From NCBI GenBank assembly GCA_964544655.1, contig CAZJCM010000010.1:1-64000 (forward strand): a stretch of DNA of 64,000 bases, given 5' to 3'. Positions 43,211 through 52,188 of the stretch are shown piece after piece. Under the pieces are notes generated by a model. It searched no databases. It was not told where the DNA came from and saw nothing but the letters and a program-made list of their open reading frames with translations. A program made the position numbers and the translations under genes. This DNA is from HyVt-443 sp964544655. Lineage in GTDB: Bacteria > Pseudomonadota > Gammaproteobacteria > Chromatiales > Chromatiaceae. Positions within the stretch are counted from its first letter, which is position 1. Every line of letters starts with the position of its first letter.

Positions 43211-44114
43211 TCAGATGGGCGGCCACGCTGCGACCGAGGGCATCCAACGCATAGCCGCCTTCGAGGGTGGAGACTATGCGCCCGGCGGCATGGCGGTCGG
43301 CAATCGCCTTCAGTTCACCTGTGATCCAGGCATAGTCCGGCTCGCGCAGCCGCAACTGACCCATTTCATCCTCGGCATGGCCATCGAAACCGGCCGATAT
43401 CATCACCAGCTCCGGCTTGAATCTGTCCAATGCGGGGAGCCAGCGGGCTGTCACCTGTTCCCGGAACTGTTCGCCGCCGGCGCCTGCCGGCAGCGGTATA
43501 TTGAGGATGTGATCACTCACCGTATCGGCACCGGAAAAGGGGTAGAACGGGTGTTGAAAGCTGGAACAGAAGAGCACCCGCCGGTCATCGTGGAAGATAT
43601 CCTCCGTCCCATTGCCGTGATGGACATCGAAGTCGATGATGGCGACCCGTTCCAGGCCATGTTCCGCCAGGGCATGGGCAGCCCCCACCGCCACGTTGTT
43701 GAAGTAGCAGAAGCCCATGGCGCGATCATGTTCCGCGTGATGACCGGGCGGTCGTACGGCACAAAAAGCGGCGCCGGTCTCGCCCCCCATCACCAGATCC
43801 ACCGCCAGCACCGCAGCACCCGCCGCCCGCAGGGCCGCCTCCAGCGTATCCGGCATCATCAGCGTATCACTGTCCAGCTGCAGGATCCCCTCATACGGCG
43901 CCTCGGTAAACATCCAGCTGACATAGTCCGGCGTATGTACCCGTTCCAAATGCTGCCGTTTTGCCCGGGGCGCCTTATGCTGCTGCAAAACGAATTCCAT
44001 GCCGGACCTGATCAGCTGATCCTGTATCGCCCGCAGCCTGGCAGGCCGCTCGGGGTGCCCCCCTCCCACATCGTGGCGCAGGCAGTCGGGATGGGTGATA
44101 TAGGCAAGGGGCAT
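43194..44114 (-). CDS. Histone-deacetylase family protein (AcuC-like)
   Basis: 306 residues. Zinc deacetylase motifs: RPPGHHAEHDRAMGFCYFNN (catalytic His pair), IIDFDVHHGNGTEDIF (zinc Asp and His), and SAGFDGHAEDEMGQL, with GGYALDALGRS near the end. It belongs to the arginase-deacetylase fold and could remove acetyl groups from lysine or polyamines. It is divergent from a Pat-type lysine acetyltransferase, which supports a protein-deacetylase role. Confidence 0.92.
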   Translation of the reverse strand: MPLAYITHPDCLRHDVGGGHPERPARLRAIQDQLIRSGMEFVLQQHKAPRAKRQHLERVHTPDYVSWMFTEAPYEGILQLDSDTLMMPDTLEAALRAAGAAVLAVDLVMGGETGAAFCAVRPPGHHAEHDRAMGFCYFNNVAVGAAHALAEHGLERVAIIDFDVHHGNGTEDIFHDDRRVLFCSSFQHPFYPFSGADTVSDHILNIPLPAGAGGEQFREQVTARWLPALDRFKPELVMISAGFDGHAEDEMGQLRLREPDYAWITGELKAIADRHAAGRIVSTLEGGYALDALGRSVAAHLNALLG

Positions 44115-44306
44115 GACTAAACTCCAGACGTTGGCGGTCGATAGATGTAGAATGGGTGGTCACCAGGAGACCCGGTACATCGTGCGCTTCCCGATCACCC
44201 AACCACTGCTCGATATACAGGAAAAACCGGCCACATTCCATCCCCCCCCAGGACCATCGACAGCCTCGGCCATACACCGTTCTCACCCTTCCATAAGGAT
44301 ATCCAC

Positions 44307-46988
44307 ATGGGCCCGCATCAGCTAGACAAACTCTTCGCTCCCAAAAGCATCGCCGTTTTCGGCGCCAGTGAAAAACCCGACGGCGTTGGTACCCGGGTCT
44401 TCCGTAACCTGATCAAGGCCGGGTTCGCCGGTGGCCTCTATCCGATCAACCCAAAGCACAAGAAGGTCCAGGGTCACCGTTGCTACAAGTCTCTGGATGA
44501 GATCGATGGACAGGTGGATCTGGCGATCGTCGCTTCACCCGCCAGGACCGTGGTCAACATCATCCGCGATTGCGGTGAAAAGGGGGTCGCCGCGGCGGTG
44601 GTGCTGACTGCGGGCTTCCGGGAATTCGGCGACAAGGGCAAACAGCTGGAACAGAACCTGATCGACACTGCCCGGCATTACAATATTCGCCTCATGGGCC
44701 CCAACTGCCTCGGTCTGATGCGTCCCAGCAGCGGCGTCGACGCCACCTTTCTGGACACCCCGGCCCTGGATGGCCGCCTCGCCCTGGTTTCCCAGTCCGG
44801 CGCCCTGTGTACCGCCATCCTGGACTGGGCGCAGCCTCATCAGCTGGGCTTCTCCACCATCGTCTCCCTGGGCAACGCTGCGGACGTGGACTTCGGCGAC
44901 GTGCTCGACTACCTGGCGATAGACCCGAAGACCGATGCCATCCTGCTCTACATCGAAGGCATTCAGGACGCCCGTGCCTTCATGAGCGGCTTGCGCGCGG
45001 CAGCCCGGGCCAAGCCGGTGATCGTGATCAAGGTCGGGCGCCACAGCCGGGGCTCCAAGGCGGCCAGCACCCACACCGGCGCCATGATCGGCTCCGACGA
45101 CGTATTCGACGCTGCGCTGGAACGTGCCGGCGTGGTACGCGCCATGGCCTTCGGCCAGCTGTTCGCGGCAGCTGAGATCCTCTCCAGCAACAAACGGGTG
45201 AACGGCGACCGGCTGGCCATCGTCACCAATGGCGGCGGCCCCGGCGTACTGGCAACCGACCGGGCAGAAGACCTCGGCGTAAAAATCGCCCAACTGAGTG
45301 AGCACACCATCACCACCCTGGACAAGACCCTGCCGCCCTACTGGTCACGTAACAACCCGGTGGACATCCTCGGCGACTCTCCACCGGAAAAATACGGCGA
45401 AGCGGTCAGCGCCTGCCTGGAAGACCCCAATGTGGATGGGGTGCTGGCCCTGCTCACGCCCCAGTCCATGAGCCGGCCACTGGATGCCGCAGAAGCGGTG
45501 ATCGAGTCGTCGAAGAAGAAAAAGAACAAGCCTGTGCTCACCTGCTGGATGGGAGAGACCCAGGTGCAGAAGGCCCGGGAGCGGTTTTCCGCCCGTCACC
45601 TGCCCAGCTTCATCACCCCGGAGCGGGCGGTGGAGGCATTTGCCTATCTCTCCCGCTACCACCGCAATCAGCGTCTGCTGCTGCAGACGCCTGGGCCGCT
45701 GTCAGACCCCCGGGAGCCGGATATCGAAGGTGCTCGGCTGATCATCGAGGCCGCCCTTGCCGATGGCCGCAAAATGCTTTCTGACACCGAATCCAAGGCC
45801 CTGCTTAGCGCCTTCCATATCCATTGCACCCCGACCCTGGAGGCGCGTACTGCGACCGAGGCCCTGGTGGCGGCCGAATCGGTGGGGTTTCCGGTGGCGA
45901 TGAAGATCAGCTCCCCCCAGATATCCCATAAATCGGACGTGGGCGGGGTTCGCGTCAACATCATCAACGCGCCAAACGTCCGTACCACCTTCAAAACCCT
46001 GGTCGATGAAGCCAAGGCAGCACGCCCGGATGCCGAGATCAGGGGGGTTACGGTGGAACCCATGGCCGGCACCGGCAATGCCCGGGAACTGATGGTAGGG
46101 GTGAAATGGGATCCGGTCTTCGGACCTGTAATCGGCTTCGGTGCCGGCGGCACCATGGCCGAGGTCCTGCGTGACAGCGCTGTCGCCCTGCCGCCGCTGA
46201 ACCGGGTGCTGGCCCAGCGCCTGATCAACAAGACCCGGGTATCCAAGCTGCTGGGACCATTCCGGCAGATGCCGGAAATCGACAAGGAGGCGGTGGAAAA
46301 CGTGTTGCTGCGGATCTCTGAGATGGTCTGCGAGCTGCCCCATATCCAGGAACTCGACATCAACCCCCTGTTTGCCGACGAGAATGGCGTAGTGGCGGTG
46401 GACGCCCGTATACGGGTGAAACGGCCGCTCACCTCCCCCATACCCTATTCCCATATGGCCATCCACCCCTATCCGGCCCATCTGATCAGGCGCACCCATC
46501 TGCCCGACGGCACCGAGATGACGATCCGTCCGATCCGCCCGGAAGATGCGGACATCGAGCAGGCATTCGTACGCGACCTGTCGCCGGAAGCGCGCTATTT
46601 CCGTTTCATGCAGACCCTCGACGAGCTGACGCCGGAGATGCTGGTACGCTTCACCCAGCTGGACTACAGCCGGGAGATGGCTCTGATTGCCGTGATCCAG
46701 GAAAAGGGCAAACGGGTACAGCTGGGCGTGACCCGTTATACCGTCAATCCGGACGGGCGTTCCTGCGAGTTCGCCCTGGCGGTGTCGGACAAACGGCGCA
46801 ATTTGGGCATCGGTTCCCAACTGATGGAGGCATTGATGGAGGCGGCACGGAGCCAAGGCATCAGGGTGATCGAAGGGGAGGTGCTGTCGGACAACCACCG
46901 CATGCTGTCACTGGTGAAAGGCCTCGGCTACTCGGTGCGGCCGTCCCAGGACGACCCGGGCATCCGCATCGTCGAACGCTGGCTCTGA
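44307..46988 (+). CDS. Acyl-CoA ligase-GNAT fusion, Pat/YfiQ-type protein acetyltransferase
   Basis: 893 residues. CoA-binding domain at the N-terminus (LFAPKSIAVFGASEKPDGVG), succinyl-CoA-synthetase-like domain with SKAASTHTGAMIG (H256 is at the catalytic phospho-His site of ADP-forming acyl-CoA synthetases), ATP-grasp around 480-700 (FPVAMKISSPQISHKSDVGG), and a GNAT domain from about 735 (MTIRPIRPEDADIEQAFVRD). In Pat/YfiQ enzymes the GNAT part acetylates lysines of metabolic enzymes such as acetyl-CoA synthetase. The retained His leaves open real acyl-CoA synthetase activity. Confidence 0.92.
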   Translation: MGPHQLDKLFAPKSIAVFGASEKPDGVGTRVFRNLIKAGFAGGLYPINPKHKKVQGHRCYKSLDEIDGQVDLAIVASPARTVVNIIRDCGEKGVAAAVVLTAGFREFGDKGKQLEQNLIDTARHYNIRLMGPNCLGLMRPSSGVDATFLDTPALDGRLALVSQSGALCTAILDWAQPHQLGFSTIVSLGNAADVDFGDVLDYLAIDPKTDAILLYIEGIQDARAFMSGLRAAARAKPVIVIKVGRHSRGSKAASTHTGAMIGSDDVFDAALERAGVVRAMAFGQLFAAAEILSSNKRVNGDRLAIVTNGGGPGVLATDRAEDLGVKIAQLSEHTITTLDKTLPPYWSRNNPVDILGDSPPEKYGEAVSACLEDPNVDGVLALLTPQSMSRPLDAAEAVIESSKKKKNKPVLTCWMGETQVQKARERFSARHLPSFITPERAVEAFAYLSRYHRNQRLLLQTPGPLSDPREPDIEGARLIIEAALADGRKMLSDTESKALLSAFHIHCTPTLEARTATEALVAAESVGFPVAMKISSPQISHKSDVGGVRVNIINAPNVRTTFKTLVDEAKAARPDAEIRGVTVEPMAGTGNARELMVGVKWDPVFGPVIGFGAGGTMAEVLRDSAVALPPLNRVLAQRLINKTRVSKLLGPFRQMPEIDKEAVENVLLRISEMVCELPHIQELDINPLFADENGVVAVDARIRVKRPLTSPIPYSHMAIHPYPAHLIRRTHLPDGTEMTIRPIRPEDADIEQAFVRDLSPEARYFRFMQTLDELTPEMLVRFTQLDYSREMALIAVIQEKGKRVQLGVTRYTVNPDGRSCEFALAVSDKRRNLGIGSQLMEALMEAARSQGIRVIEGEVLSDNHRMLSLVKGLGYSVRPSQDDPGIRIVERWL

Positions 46989-46995
46989 AACCGGA

Positions 46996-47026
46996 AACGG
47001 CGGCACCCTCCGCGAGTGCCGCCGTT
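46996..47026. terminator. Bidirectional hairpin between convergent genes
   Basis: AACGGCGGCAC (46996-47006) pairs perfectly with GTGCCGCCGTT (47016-47026) around a 9-base loop. It sits 8 bp after the acetyltransferase stop and 26 bp after the regulator stop. No T-run, so intrinsic termination may be weak. Confidence 0.6.
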
Positions 47027-47051
47027 CGTCGCATCAACCTCAGCAGGCCGT

Positions 47052-47957
47052 TCAGACCTGGATCGCGTGCTTCTGAATCCGATAGAGCAGGGTATCGCGG
47101 GTCAGGCCCAGCAGCCGGGCCGCCTTGCTCTTGTTGCCGCCACTCATATGCAACGCCTGCCGGATCATGTCACCTTCCATCGCCAGCAGATCCACGCCCT
47201 CTGCCGGCAACTGGAAATGGCTGGCGGCTGTGCCCTGCCCTCTCTCCTGCCGTATCTCCAGCGGTAGATCATCCGGCTGTACTGTCTGCCCGGCCATCAG
47301 GATGACCATGCGTTCGCAAAAATTATGCAACTCACGAATATTGCCGGGCCAGCGATAACGTTTCAGCAGATTACGGCTGGTAACTGAATATTTCGGCGGA
47401 CGCCGGTTGTGCATGCGTGCCAGTTCCTGACTGATCTGTTTCAGCAACAGGGGGATATCATCGCTGCGTTCACGCAGTGGCGGTACCTCCAGCGGCACCA
47501 CGTAGAGACGATAGAAGAGATCTTCACGAAAGCGCCCGGCATGGACCTCCTGCTGCAGATCGATACTGGTTGAGGCCAGTAACCGGACGTCCGGTTGATC
47601 CCCGGCCGCCTGTTCCGCAGCTATTATGAACTGCAGCAAATCAGACTGGAGCTGTGCTGAAAGCTCGCTCACCTCATCCAGAAACAGAGTGCCGCCTTCG
47701 GCCTCGGCCAACGGACCATCGCCCCCCGCAGCAAACAGCCCTGGACTGGCCCCGGCACAGCGCAGGCTGACGAATTCACGGCGGAAACGCGGGCTCTGCC
47801 GATGAATCTCCCGCCCCAGGAGCGACTTGCCGACGCCCCGCTCACCGCTGATCAACACCGGGGCATTGGTGGTGGCCACCATGCGCGCCGCATGGGCCAC
47901 CCGCATGAAGGCCGGGGAGTTACCAAGCATCTTCGTGTTCATTCCACTCATATTCAT
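47052..47957 (-). CDS. AAA+ sigma-54-activator-like regulator lacking the GAFTGA motif
   Basis: About 301 residues and no N-terminal sensor domain. The AAA+ core has Walker A GERGVGKS, Walker B GGTLFLDEV, FREDLFYRL (arginine finger region) and RWPGNIRELHN. A Fis-type helix-turn-helix ends it (NKSKAARLLGLTRDTLLYRI). Between Walker A and B, where GAFTGA contacts sigma-54, the sequence reads LFAAGGDGPLAEAEGG, and GAFTGA is missing. It probably cannot open sigma-54 promoters and may act as a repressor or on sigma-70, like TyrR. It is 7 bp after the SafE-like gene. The exact start among ATGs at 47957, 47951 and 47942 is unsure. Confidence 0.88.
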   Translation of the reverse strand: MNMSGMNTKMLGNSPAFMRVAHAARMVATTNAPVLISGERGVGKSLLGREIHRQSPRFRREFVSLRCAGASPGLFAAGGDGPLAEAEGGTLFLDEVSELSAQLQSDLLQFIIAAEQAAGDQPDVRLLASTSIDLQQEVHAGRFREDLFYRLYVVPLEVPPLRERSDDIPLLLKQISQELARMHNRRPPKYSVTSRNLLKRYRWPGNIRELHNFCERMVILMAGQTVQPDDLPLEIRQERGQGTAASHFQLPAEGVDLLAMEGDMIRQALHMSGGNKSKAARLLGLTRDTLLYRIQKHAIQV

Positions 47958-47964
47958 CACCTGA

Positions 47965-48684
47965 TCAACCCACCCTCACTGCTTCCACCGGCGCCGGTTG
48001 CAGATCCAGCAGGCCGGGAAACCAGAGGGTCAACAACCCCATTGAAATTATGATAACGCCAACCACCTCGCGAAGGAAAGGAATGCGCGCGATATGGTGC
48101 AGTTTTCCGGCCAAAACACCGGTTGCCACCACCGACGGCAGGGTACCCAATCCGAATGCGGCCATGTACAGGGCCCCATCCAGCGGCCCCACCCGGCTGG
48201 CGGTGGAGATCAGCATGGTATAGACCAGACCGCAGGGCAGCCAGCCCCACACCAGCCCATAGCCCAGCGCCCGGGGCAGACTGGTCACCGGCATCAGGCG
48301 CCGCCCCAAGGGCTCCAGCCGCTGCCAGAGCGGCACCCCAAGACGCTCCACCTGGGCCAGACGCGGCAGCCAGCCCGCCACATGGAGACCGATCAACACC
48401 ACGAACAGAGCCGCCGCCCACTGCAGCCAAAGGCGCCCCTGCCCAGCCCCGAGGAGCTGCAACAGGCGCCCGCCAACCGTGCCCATCAGCGCCCCGGCAA
48501 CCGCATAGCTGATGATCCGGCCGCTGTTATAGGCCAACAGAAAGCCGAACAGGCGGGACCCGCTTTGGCGTACCTCCGGGGCCAGACCATAGCTCAATGC
48601 GCCCATGATCCCCCCACACATGCCCACACAATGGAGGGTACTGAAAAGCCCTACGGTGAAGGCCAATGGTAATGACAGATCCAC
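47965..48684 (-). CDS. TauE/SafE-like (DsbD-related) membrane protein
   Basis: 239 residues with about six helices. The N-terminal LFSTLHCVGMCGGIMGAL and internal LVWGWLPCGLVYTMLI segments, each with cysteine in a CGG or PCG context, match the SafE/DsbD_2-type membrane proteins often found beside cytochrome oxidase (cco) genes. A role in sulfite export, copper handling or electron transfer is possible. The start is GTG with AGGATG upstream. It forms a two-gene unit with the AAA+ regulator. Confidence 0.85.
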   Translation of the reverse strand: MDLSLPLAFTVGLFSTLHCVGMCGGIMGALSYGLAPEVRQSGSRLFGFLLAYNSGRIISYAVAGALMGTVGGRLLQLLGAGQGRLWLQWAAALFVVLIGLHVAGWLPRLAQVERLGVPLWQRLEPLGRRLMPVTSLPRALGYGLVWGWLPCGLVYTMLISTASRVGPLDGALYMAAFGLGTLPSVVATGVLAGKLHHIARIPFLREVVGVIIISMGLLTLWFPGLLDLQPAPVEAVRVG

Positions 48685-48837
48685 TCAGACATCCTGATAG
48701 CGGCTACGGCCGGCACGAAGCAGGGCGCAGATTAACGGAGTTCACAGGCGCAAGCATTGACCCGCCTCAAATCAATCCATGAGCGGAGCGGCAAGCGGCC
48801 GGCCCCATCAACTTTAACCCTGCAAATCATAATGGGG

Positions 48838-48865
48838 TAGACATTTCCGCCAAACAATGTAGAAT
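48838..48865 (+). promoter_or_regulatory. Sigma-70 promoter of the DsrC/TusE-like gene
   Basis: TAGACA (48838-48843) and TAGAAT (48860-48865) each match five of six consensus bases and are 16 bp apart. They lie 56 bp before the ATG at 48921. Confidence 0.6.
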
Positions 48866-48920
48866 CATTCCAAGATTACACAGTAAATCACTTGGTTTTT
48901 TGTATAGAGGTTACGCACAG

Positions 48921-49220
48921 ATGAGTACTGAATTACCCCCGAGAGACGGCGATGGCTATCTGCTGGATATGAACGCCTGGACCCCCGAGATCGCCCGGGC
49001 CATGGCCGAGGCAGACGATTTCGAGTTGAATGATGAGAAATGGGAGCAGATCCTGAAGGCGCGCGAATACTACGACGAGCACTCCGTGGTACCGCCGATT
49101 CGTAAATTCTCCAAATACATGGGGGCCAACCAAAAAGAGATGTTCAAGCTCTGGCTGACCGGCCCCATGAAGCCGATCACCAAGTACGGCGGCCTGCCCA
49201 AGCCCACTGGTTGCGTCTGA
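48921..49220 (+). CDS. TusE/DsrC family sulfur carrier with a single C-terminal cysteine
   Basis: 99 residues from the ATG at 48921 (AGAGG 9 bp upstream). The end GLPKPTGCV carries the penultimate cysteine that forms a persulfide in DsrC and TusE. The second DsrC cysteine, normally 11 residues earlier, is replaced by Thr (TKYGGLPKPTGCV). Thus it is a single-cysteine, TusE-type or DsrC-like protein. TusE feeds 2-thiouridine synthesis; DsrC-like proteins also appear as regulators in sulfur oxidisers. It stands alone with its own promoter and terminator. Confidence 0.9.
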   Translation: MSTELPPRDGDGYLLDMNAWTPEIARAMAEADDFELNDEKWEQILKAREYYDEHSVVPPIRKFSKYMGANQKEMFKLWLTGPMKPITKYGGLPKPTGCV

Positions 49221-49283
49221 TTACGTCGCTTGCCGTAACGAAGCGGCAGCGCGAATCACAAGCCCACAGCCGGATGATCACCA

Positions 49284-49319
49284 GGCCCGGATAGCATGCT
49301 GTCCGGGCCTTTTCTTTTA
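49284..49319 (+). terminator. Rho-independent terminator after the DsrC/TusE-like gene
   Basis: GGCCCGGA pairs with TCCGGGCC around a 10-base loop and is followed by TTTTCTTTT. It is 63 bp after the stop codon. Confidence 0.9.
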
Positions 49320-49380
49320 TCTCCCGCTTTATTTGCTACCATAGCCGCCCCTGCCACGGACAAGAAACAGAGATGTGGGC

Positions 49381-50568
49381 ATGACCAACCATGAACTGAT
49401 TGGCCAGATCAGCGGCCTGCACCAGATGATGATCCAGCTGGTGCAAAATATTCCTGAGGCCGATGCCTACCACAATTACCGGCCCGGGCTCGCCCCCCTG
49501 GCCTGGTATCTGGGACGCAGCGCCTATATCGAAACCTGGTGGCTGCGTGAGCAGGTACAGCAGGACGACGACATCACCTCCCGGGTGCGGGAGATATTCA
49601 GCTTCACGGGGGACGCCCCCACAGCGGCACAATGGCAGCACCTGCCGCCCCTGGATCATCTGCTGAACTGGGTATTGGAACTCCAGGACGAGAACATCAT
49701 GCGCCTGGCCAATCCCAGGATACTGCAACCGCATCCACTGCTGGAGCAGGATCGCCTGCACTGGAACATCCTGCAGGAACACGCCTGCATCTACGAGCAG
49801 ATGCTGATGGTGCTCACCCAACGGCGCATCCAGATACACCACGATCACCGGGTAGGCCGCCCACTGACGCCCCTCGAGCCGTCGATCGATATGGGGGGCG
49901 TCGCCCAGGGGCACTACCGGATCGGCGCCATGGATGACCCCGCCGCCTATGACAACGAAACCCCGCCGATGGTGGTGCAGCTGAGCAATTTCCGCATCAA
50001 CCGGTTCCCGGTCACCAATGGCGCCTGGTTGAAATTCATCCAGGACGGGGGATATGAGCGGCCGGATCTGTGGGAGCCGGCAGGCTGGGAGCAGACCGGA
50101 CGGCAACACGCCCACCCGGATCACTGGCGGCAGGATAGCGCAGGCCAGTGGTACGCCATCGGCATCAACGGTCCTTTCGATCTGGACCCTGAAGAGTCGG
50201 TGATGGGTGTCAGCCAGCACGAGGCCACCGCCTATGCCAATTGGGTGGCCGGTCTGGGCGGTCCTCTGAGCGGGGCCGTGCTGCAACATGAATATCAGTG
50301 GGAGGTGGCAGCCCGCACCCGTACCATCTCTGGATACGGCCGCGTCTGGGAGTGGTGTTCCAACCGTTTTCAGCCCTATACCGGCTACCAGGCACCGGAG
50401 TTCACGGAGGCCCGCACCCGGACGTTCGACGACCGGCACTACACCCTGCGCGGGGCCAGCCTGCATACCCAGCGGGCCCTGCGCCGCCCCACTTACCGCA
50501 ATCGTGCCCTGCCCGCCGCACGCCACCTGTTCAGTGGCGTACGGCTGGTGTTTCCGCCCCTGGGCTAA
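49381..50568 (+). CDS. EgtB/SUMF1-type protein with a degraded DinB metal site
   Basis: 395 residues. N-terminal DinB-like four-helix domain (about 5-155) and C-terminal formylglycine-generating-enzyme-like domain (from about 175: FRINRFPVTNGAWLKFIQDG, SHHEATAYANW-type VSQHEATAYANWVAG, and VWEWCSNRFQPYTG). This is the ergothioneine sulfoxide synthase (EgtB) architecture. The iron histidines look lost: the WHxxH segment reads AWYLGRSAYIE, and the HxxxHxE helix reads QEHACIYEQ. A catalytic iron seems unlikely, or the site differs. No egtD is adjacent. A GTG at 49375 is an alternative start. Confidence 0.85.
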   Translation: MTNHELIGQISGLHQMMIQLVQNIPEADAYHNYRPGLAPLAWYLGRSAYIETWWLREQVQQDDDITSRVREIFSFTGDAPTAAQWQHLPPLDHLLNWVLELQDENIMRLANPRILQPHPLLEQDRLHWNILQEHACIYEQMLMVLTQRRIQIHHDHRVGRPLTPLEPSIDMGGVAQGHYRIGAMDDPAAYDNETPPMVVQLSNFRINRFPVTNGAWLKFIQDGGYERPDLWEPAGWEQTGRQHAHPDHWRQDSAGQWYAIGINGPFDLDPEESVMGVSQHEATAYANWVAGLGGPLSGAVLQHEYQWEVAARTRTISGYGRVWEWCSNRFQPYTGYQAPEFTEARTRTFDDRHYTLRGASLHTQRALRRPTYRNRALPAARHLFSGVRLVFPPLG

Positions 50569-50572
50569 TCGG

Positions 50573-51250
50573 TTATTTGTAGGAGAGCAACTCGATCTCG
50601 AAAATCAGGGTTTCGTTGGGACCGATGCTGCCACCGGCGCCCTTCTCCCCATAACCCATCTCCGAAGGCACGAAGATCTTCCACTTGGCGCCCGGTTTCA
50701 TGTGTGTCAGCGCCTCACGAAACCCCGGGATCACGCTATTCAGCTTGAAGCTGGTCGGCTCGCCCCGTTTGTAGGAACTGTCGAACTCCTTGCCGTTGAT
50801 CAAGGTGCCACGATAATGCACTGTCACCGTGGATTCCGGCTTCGGGCTCTCACCTTCCCCCGCCTTCAGCTCGGTATATTGCAGCCCGGAGGGCAGGCTC
50901 TTCACACCCGGCTTCTTGGCATTTTCAGCCAGGAACTGCTTGCCCGCTTCCAGGGCCGCCTCCGCCTTCTGCTGTTTCTCCTTGATCATCTGCTCACGCC
51001 CGGTCTTCAGGGCCGTCCGCATTTCATCCAGGCTCATTTGCAGCGGTTTGCCTTGCAGCACATCATCGATGGCGGCAGCGAATGCGGCGGCATCCACCTT
51101 GATCCCATCTTTCTTCATCTGCTGTCCAAACTGGAAACCCAGCGTGTAACTGAATTTCTGCTGCTGGTTCTGCAACTCCACCGCTTGGGCGGAGAAGGGA
51201 ACAGCAACGAACAGCAGGGTGGAAAGGGCGTGTTTCAGTGAAAGACTCAT
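50573..51250 (-). CDS. FKBP-type peptidyl-prolyl isomerase, FkpA/Mip-like
   Basis: 225 residues. Signal peptide (LSTLLFVAVPFSAQA), N-terminal dimerisation helices (FSYTLGFQFGQQMKKDGI), long linker helix, then the FKBP domain with VTVHYRGTLINGKEFDSSY, VIPGFREALTHMKPGAKWKI and the IFEIELL end. Periplasmic folding factor of the FkpA/Mip group. It has an extended Lys-rich linker. Not in an operon with the downstream nadC on the same strand, 70 bp apart. Confidence 0.94.
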   Translation of the reverse strand: MSLSLKHALSTLLFVAVPFSAQAVELQNQQQKFSYTLGFQFGQQMKKDGIKVDAAAFAAAIDDVLQGKPLQMSLDEMRTALKTGREQMIKEKQQKAEAALEAGKQFLAENAKKPGVKSLPSGLQYTELKAGEGESPKPESTVTVHYRGTLINGKEFDSSYKRGEPTSFKLNSVIPGFREALTHMKPGAKWKIFVPSEMGYGEKGAGGSIGPNETLIFEIELLSYK

Positions 51251-51333
51251 CTGGTTTCCTTTTTAGTTGATTATAGAGTTCGTGGCGCTGGTGACATCCC
51301 TGAGGCATTTGCGCCAATGATTGGTTCCCGCGG

Positions 51334-52188
51334 TCAGAGAAAACGCATGGAGAGGTCGACCGCGGTCACATCTTTGGTCAGCTCCCCCACCGAGATGTCA
51401 TTCACACCGGTTTCCGCAATGGCGCGGATGCTCGACAAGGTGACACCGCCCGATGCCTCCAGCCGCGCCCGGCCATCGGCCAGAGCCACCGCCTTGCGCA
51501 GTCCGGCAAGGTCGAAATTGTCCAGCAGTACCCGCTCCGCCCCCGCGTCCAGCGCCTGCTCCAGCTCGGCCAGATTCTCCACTTCGATCTCCACCGGCAG
51601 GCCGTGCGCCGCTTTGCGGGCGGCGGTCAACGCCTGCCGAACCGAACCGGCGGCAAGAATGTGATTCTCCTTGATCAGGATCGCATCGTACAGGCCGATG
51701 CGATGGTTGTGGCAACCACCGCAGATCACTGCATACTTCTGCTGCAGGCGCAGCCCGGGCAGGGTCTTGCGGGTATCCAGCACCCGCACGCCCGTGCCGG
51801 CCACGGCATCGGCGTAACGCCGGGCCAAGGTGGCCGTAGCCGAAAGCGTCTGCAGATAGTTGAGTGCCGTCCGTTCGCCACTGAGCAGGGCACGGGTATT
51901 TCCCTGTAGTTGGCACAACACGCGTCCAGGGGCGACACGGTCGCCATCGTGCGCCAACCAGGTCACCTCTATATCCTGATCCAGCTGCTGGAACACCTGA
52001 TCAAACCAGGCGGTTCCACAGAGCACCGCCGCCTCACGGCAGACCACCTGTACCTGAGCGACGGCATCCGCCGGGATCAGCGAGGCGGTGACATCGCCGC
52101 TGCCCAGATCCTCCTCCAGGGCCAGCGCCACCTGGGCCGCGATCCGCTCTGCCGATGGCAGGACCGCCGTCAGATCAGAGGATTTCAA
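51334..52188 (-). CDS. nadC: Nicotinate-nucleotide pyrophosphorylase (carboxylating)
   Basis: 284 residues from a TTG at 52188 with GGAG 4 bp upstream. Conserved parts: LEEDLGSGDVTASLIP, LSGERTALNYLQTLSATATL, VLDTRKTLPGLRLQQKYAV, GGCHNHRIGLYDAILIKENH, and LEASGGVTLSSIRAIAETGV. NadC makes nicotinate mononucleotide from quinolinate. The start is inside the 3' end of the FKBP gene, a 14-bp overlap that suggests coupling. A longer frame upstream exists but overlaps the FKBP gene fully and lacks homology. Confidence 0.93.
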   Translation of the reverse strand: MKSSDLTAVLPSAERIAAQVALALEEDLGSGDVTASLIPADAVAQVQVVCREAAVLCGTAWFDQVFQQLDQDIEVTWLAHDGDRVAPGRVLCQLQGNTRALLSGERTALNYLQTLSATATLARRYADAVAGTGVRVLDTRKTLPGLRLQQKYAVICGGCHNHRIGLYDAILIKENHILAAGSVRQALTAARKAAHGLPVEIEVENLAELEQALDAGAERVLLDNFDLAGLRKAVALADGRARLEASGGVTLSSIRAIAETGVNDISVGELTKDVTAVDLSMRFL

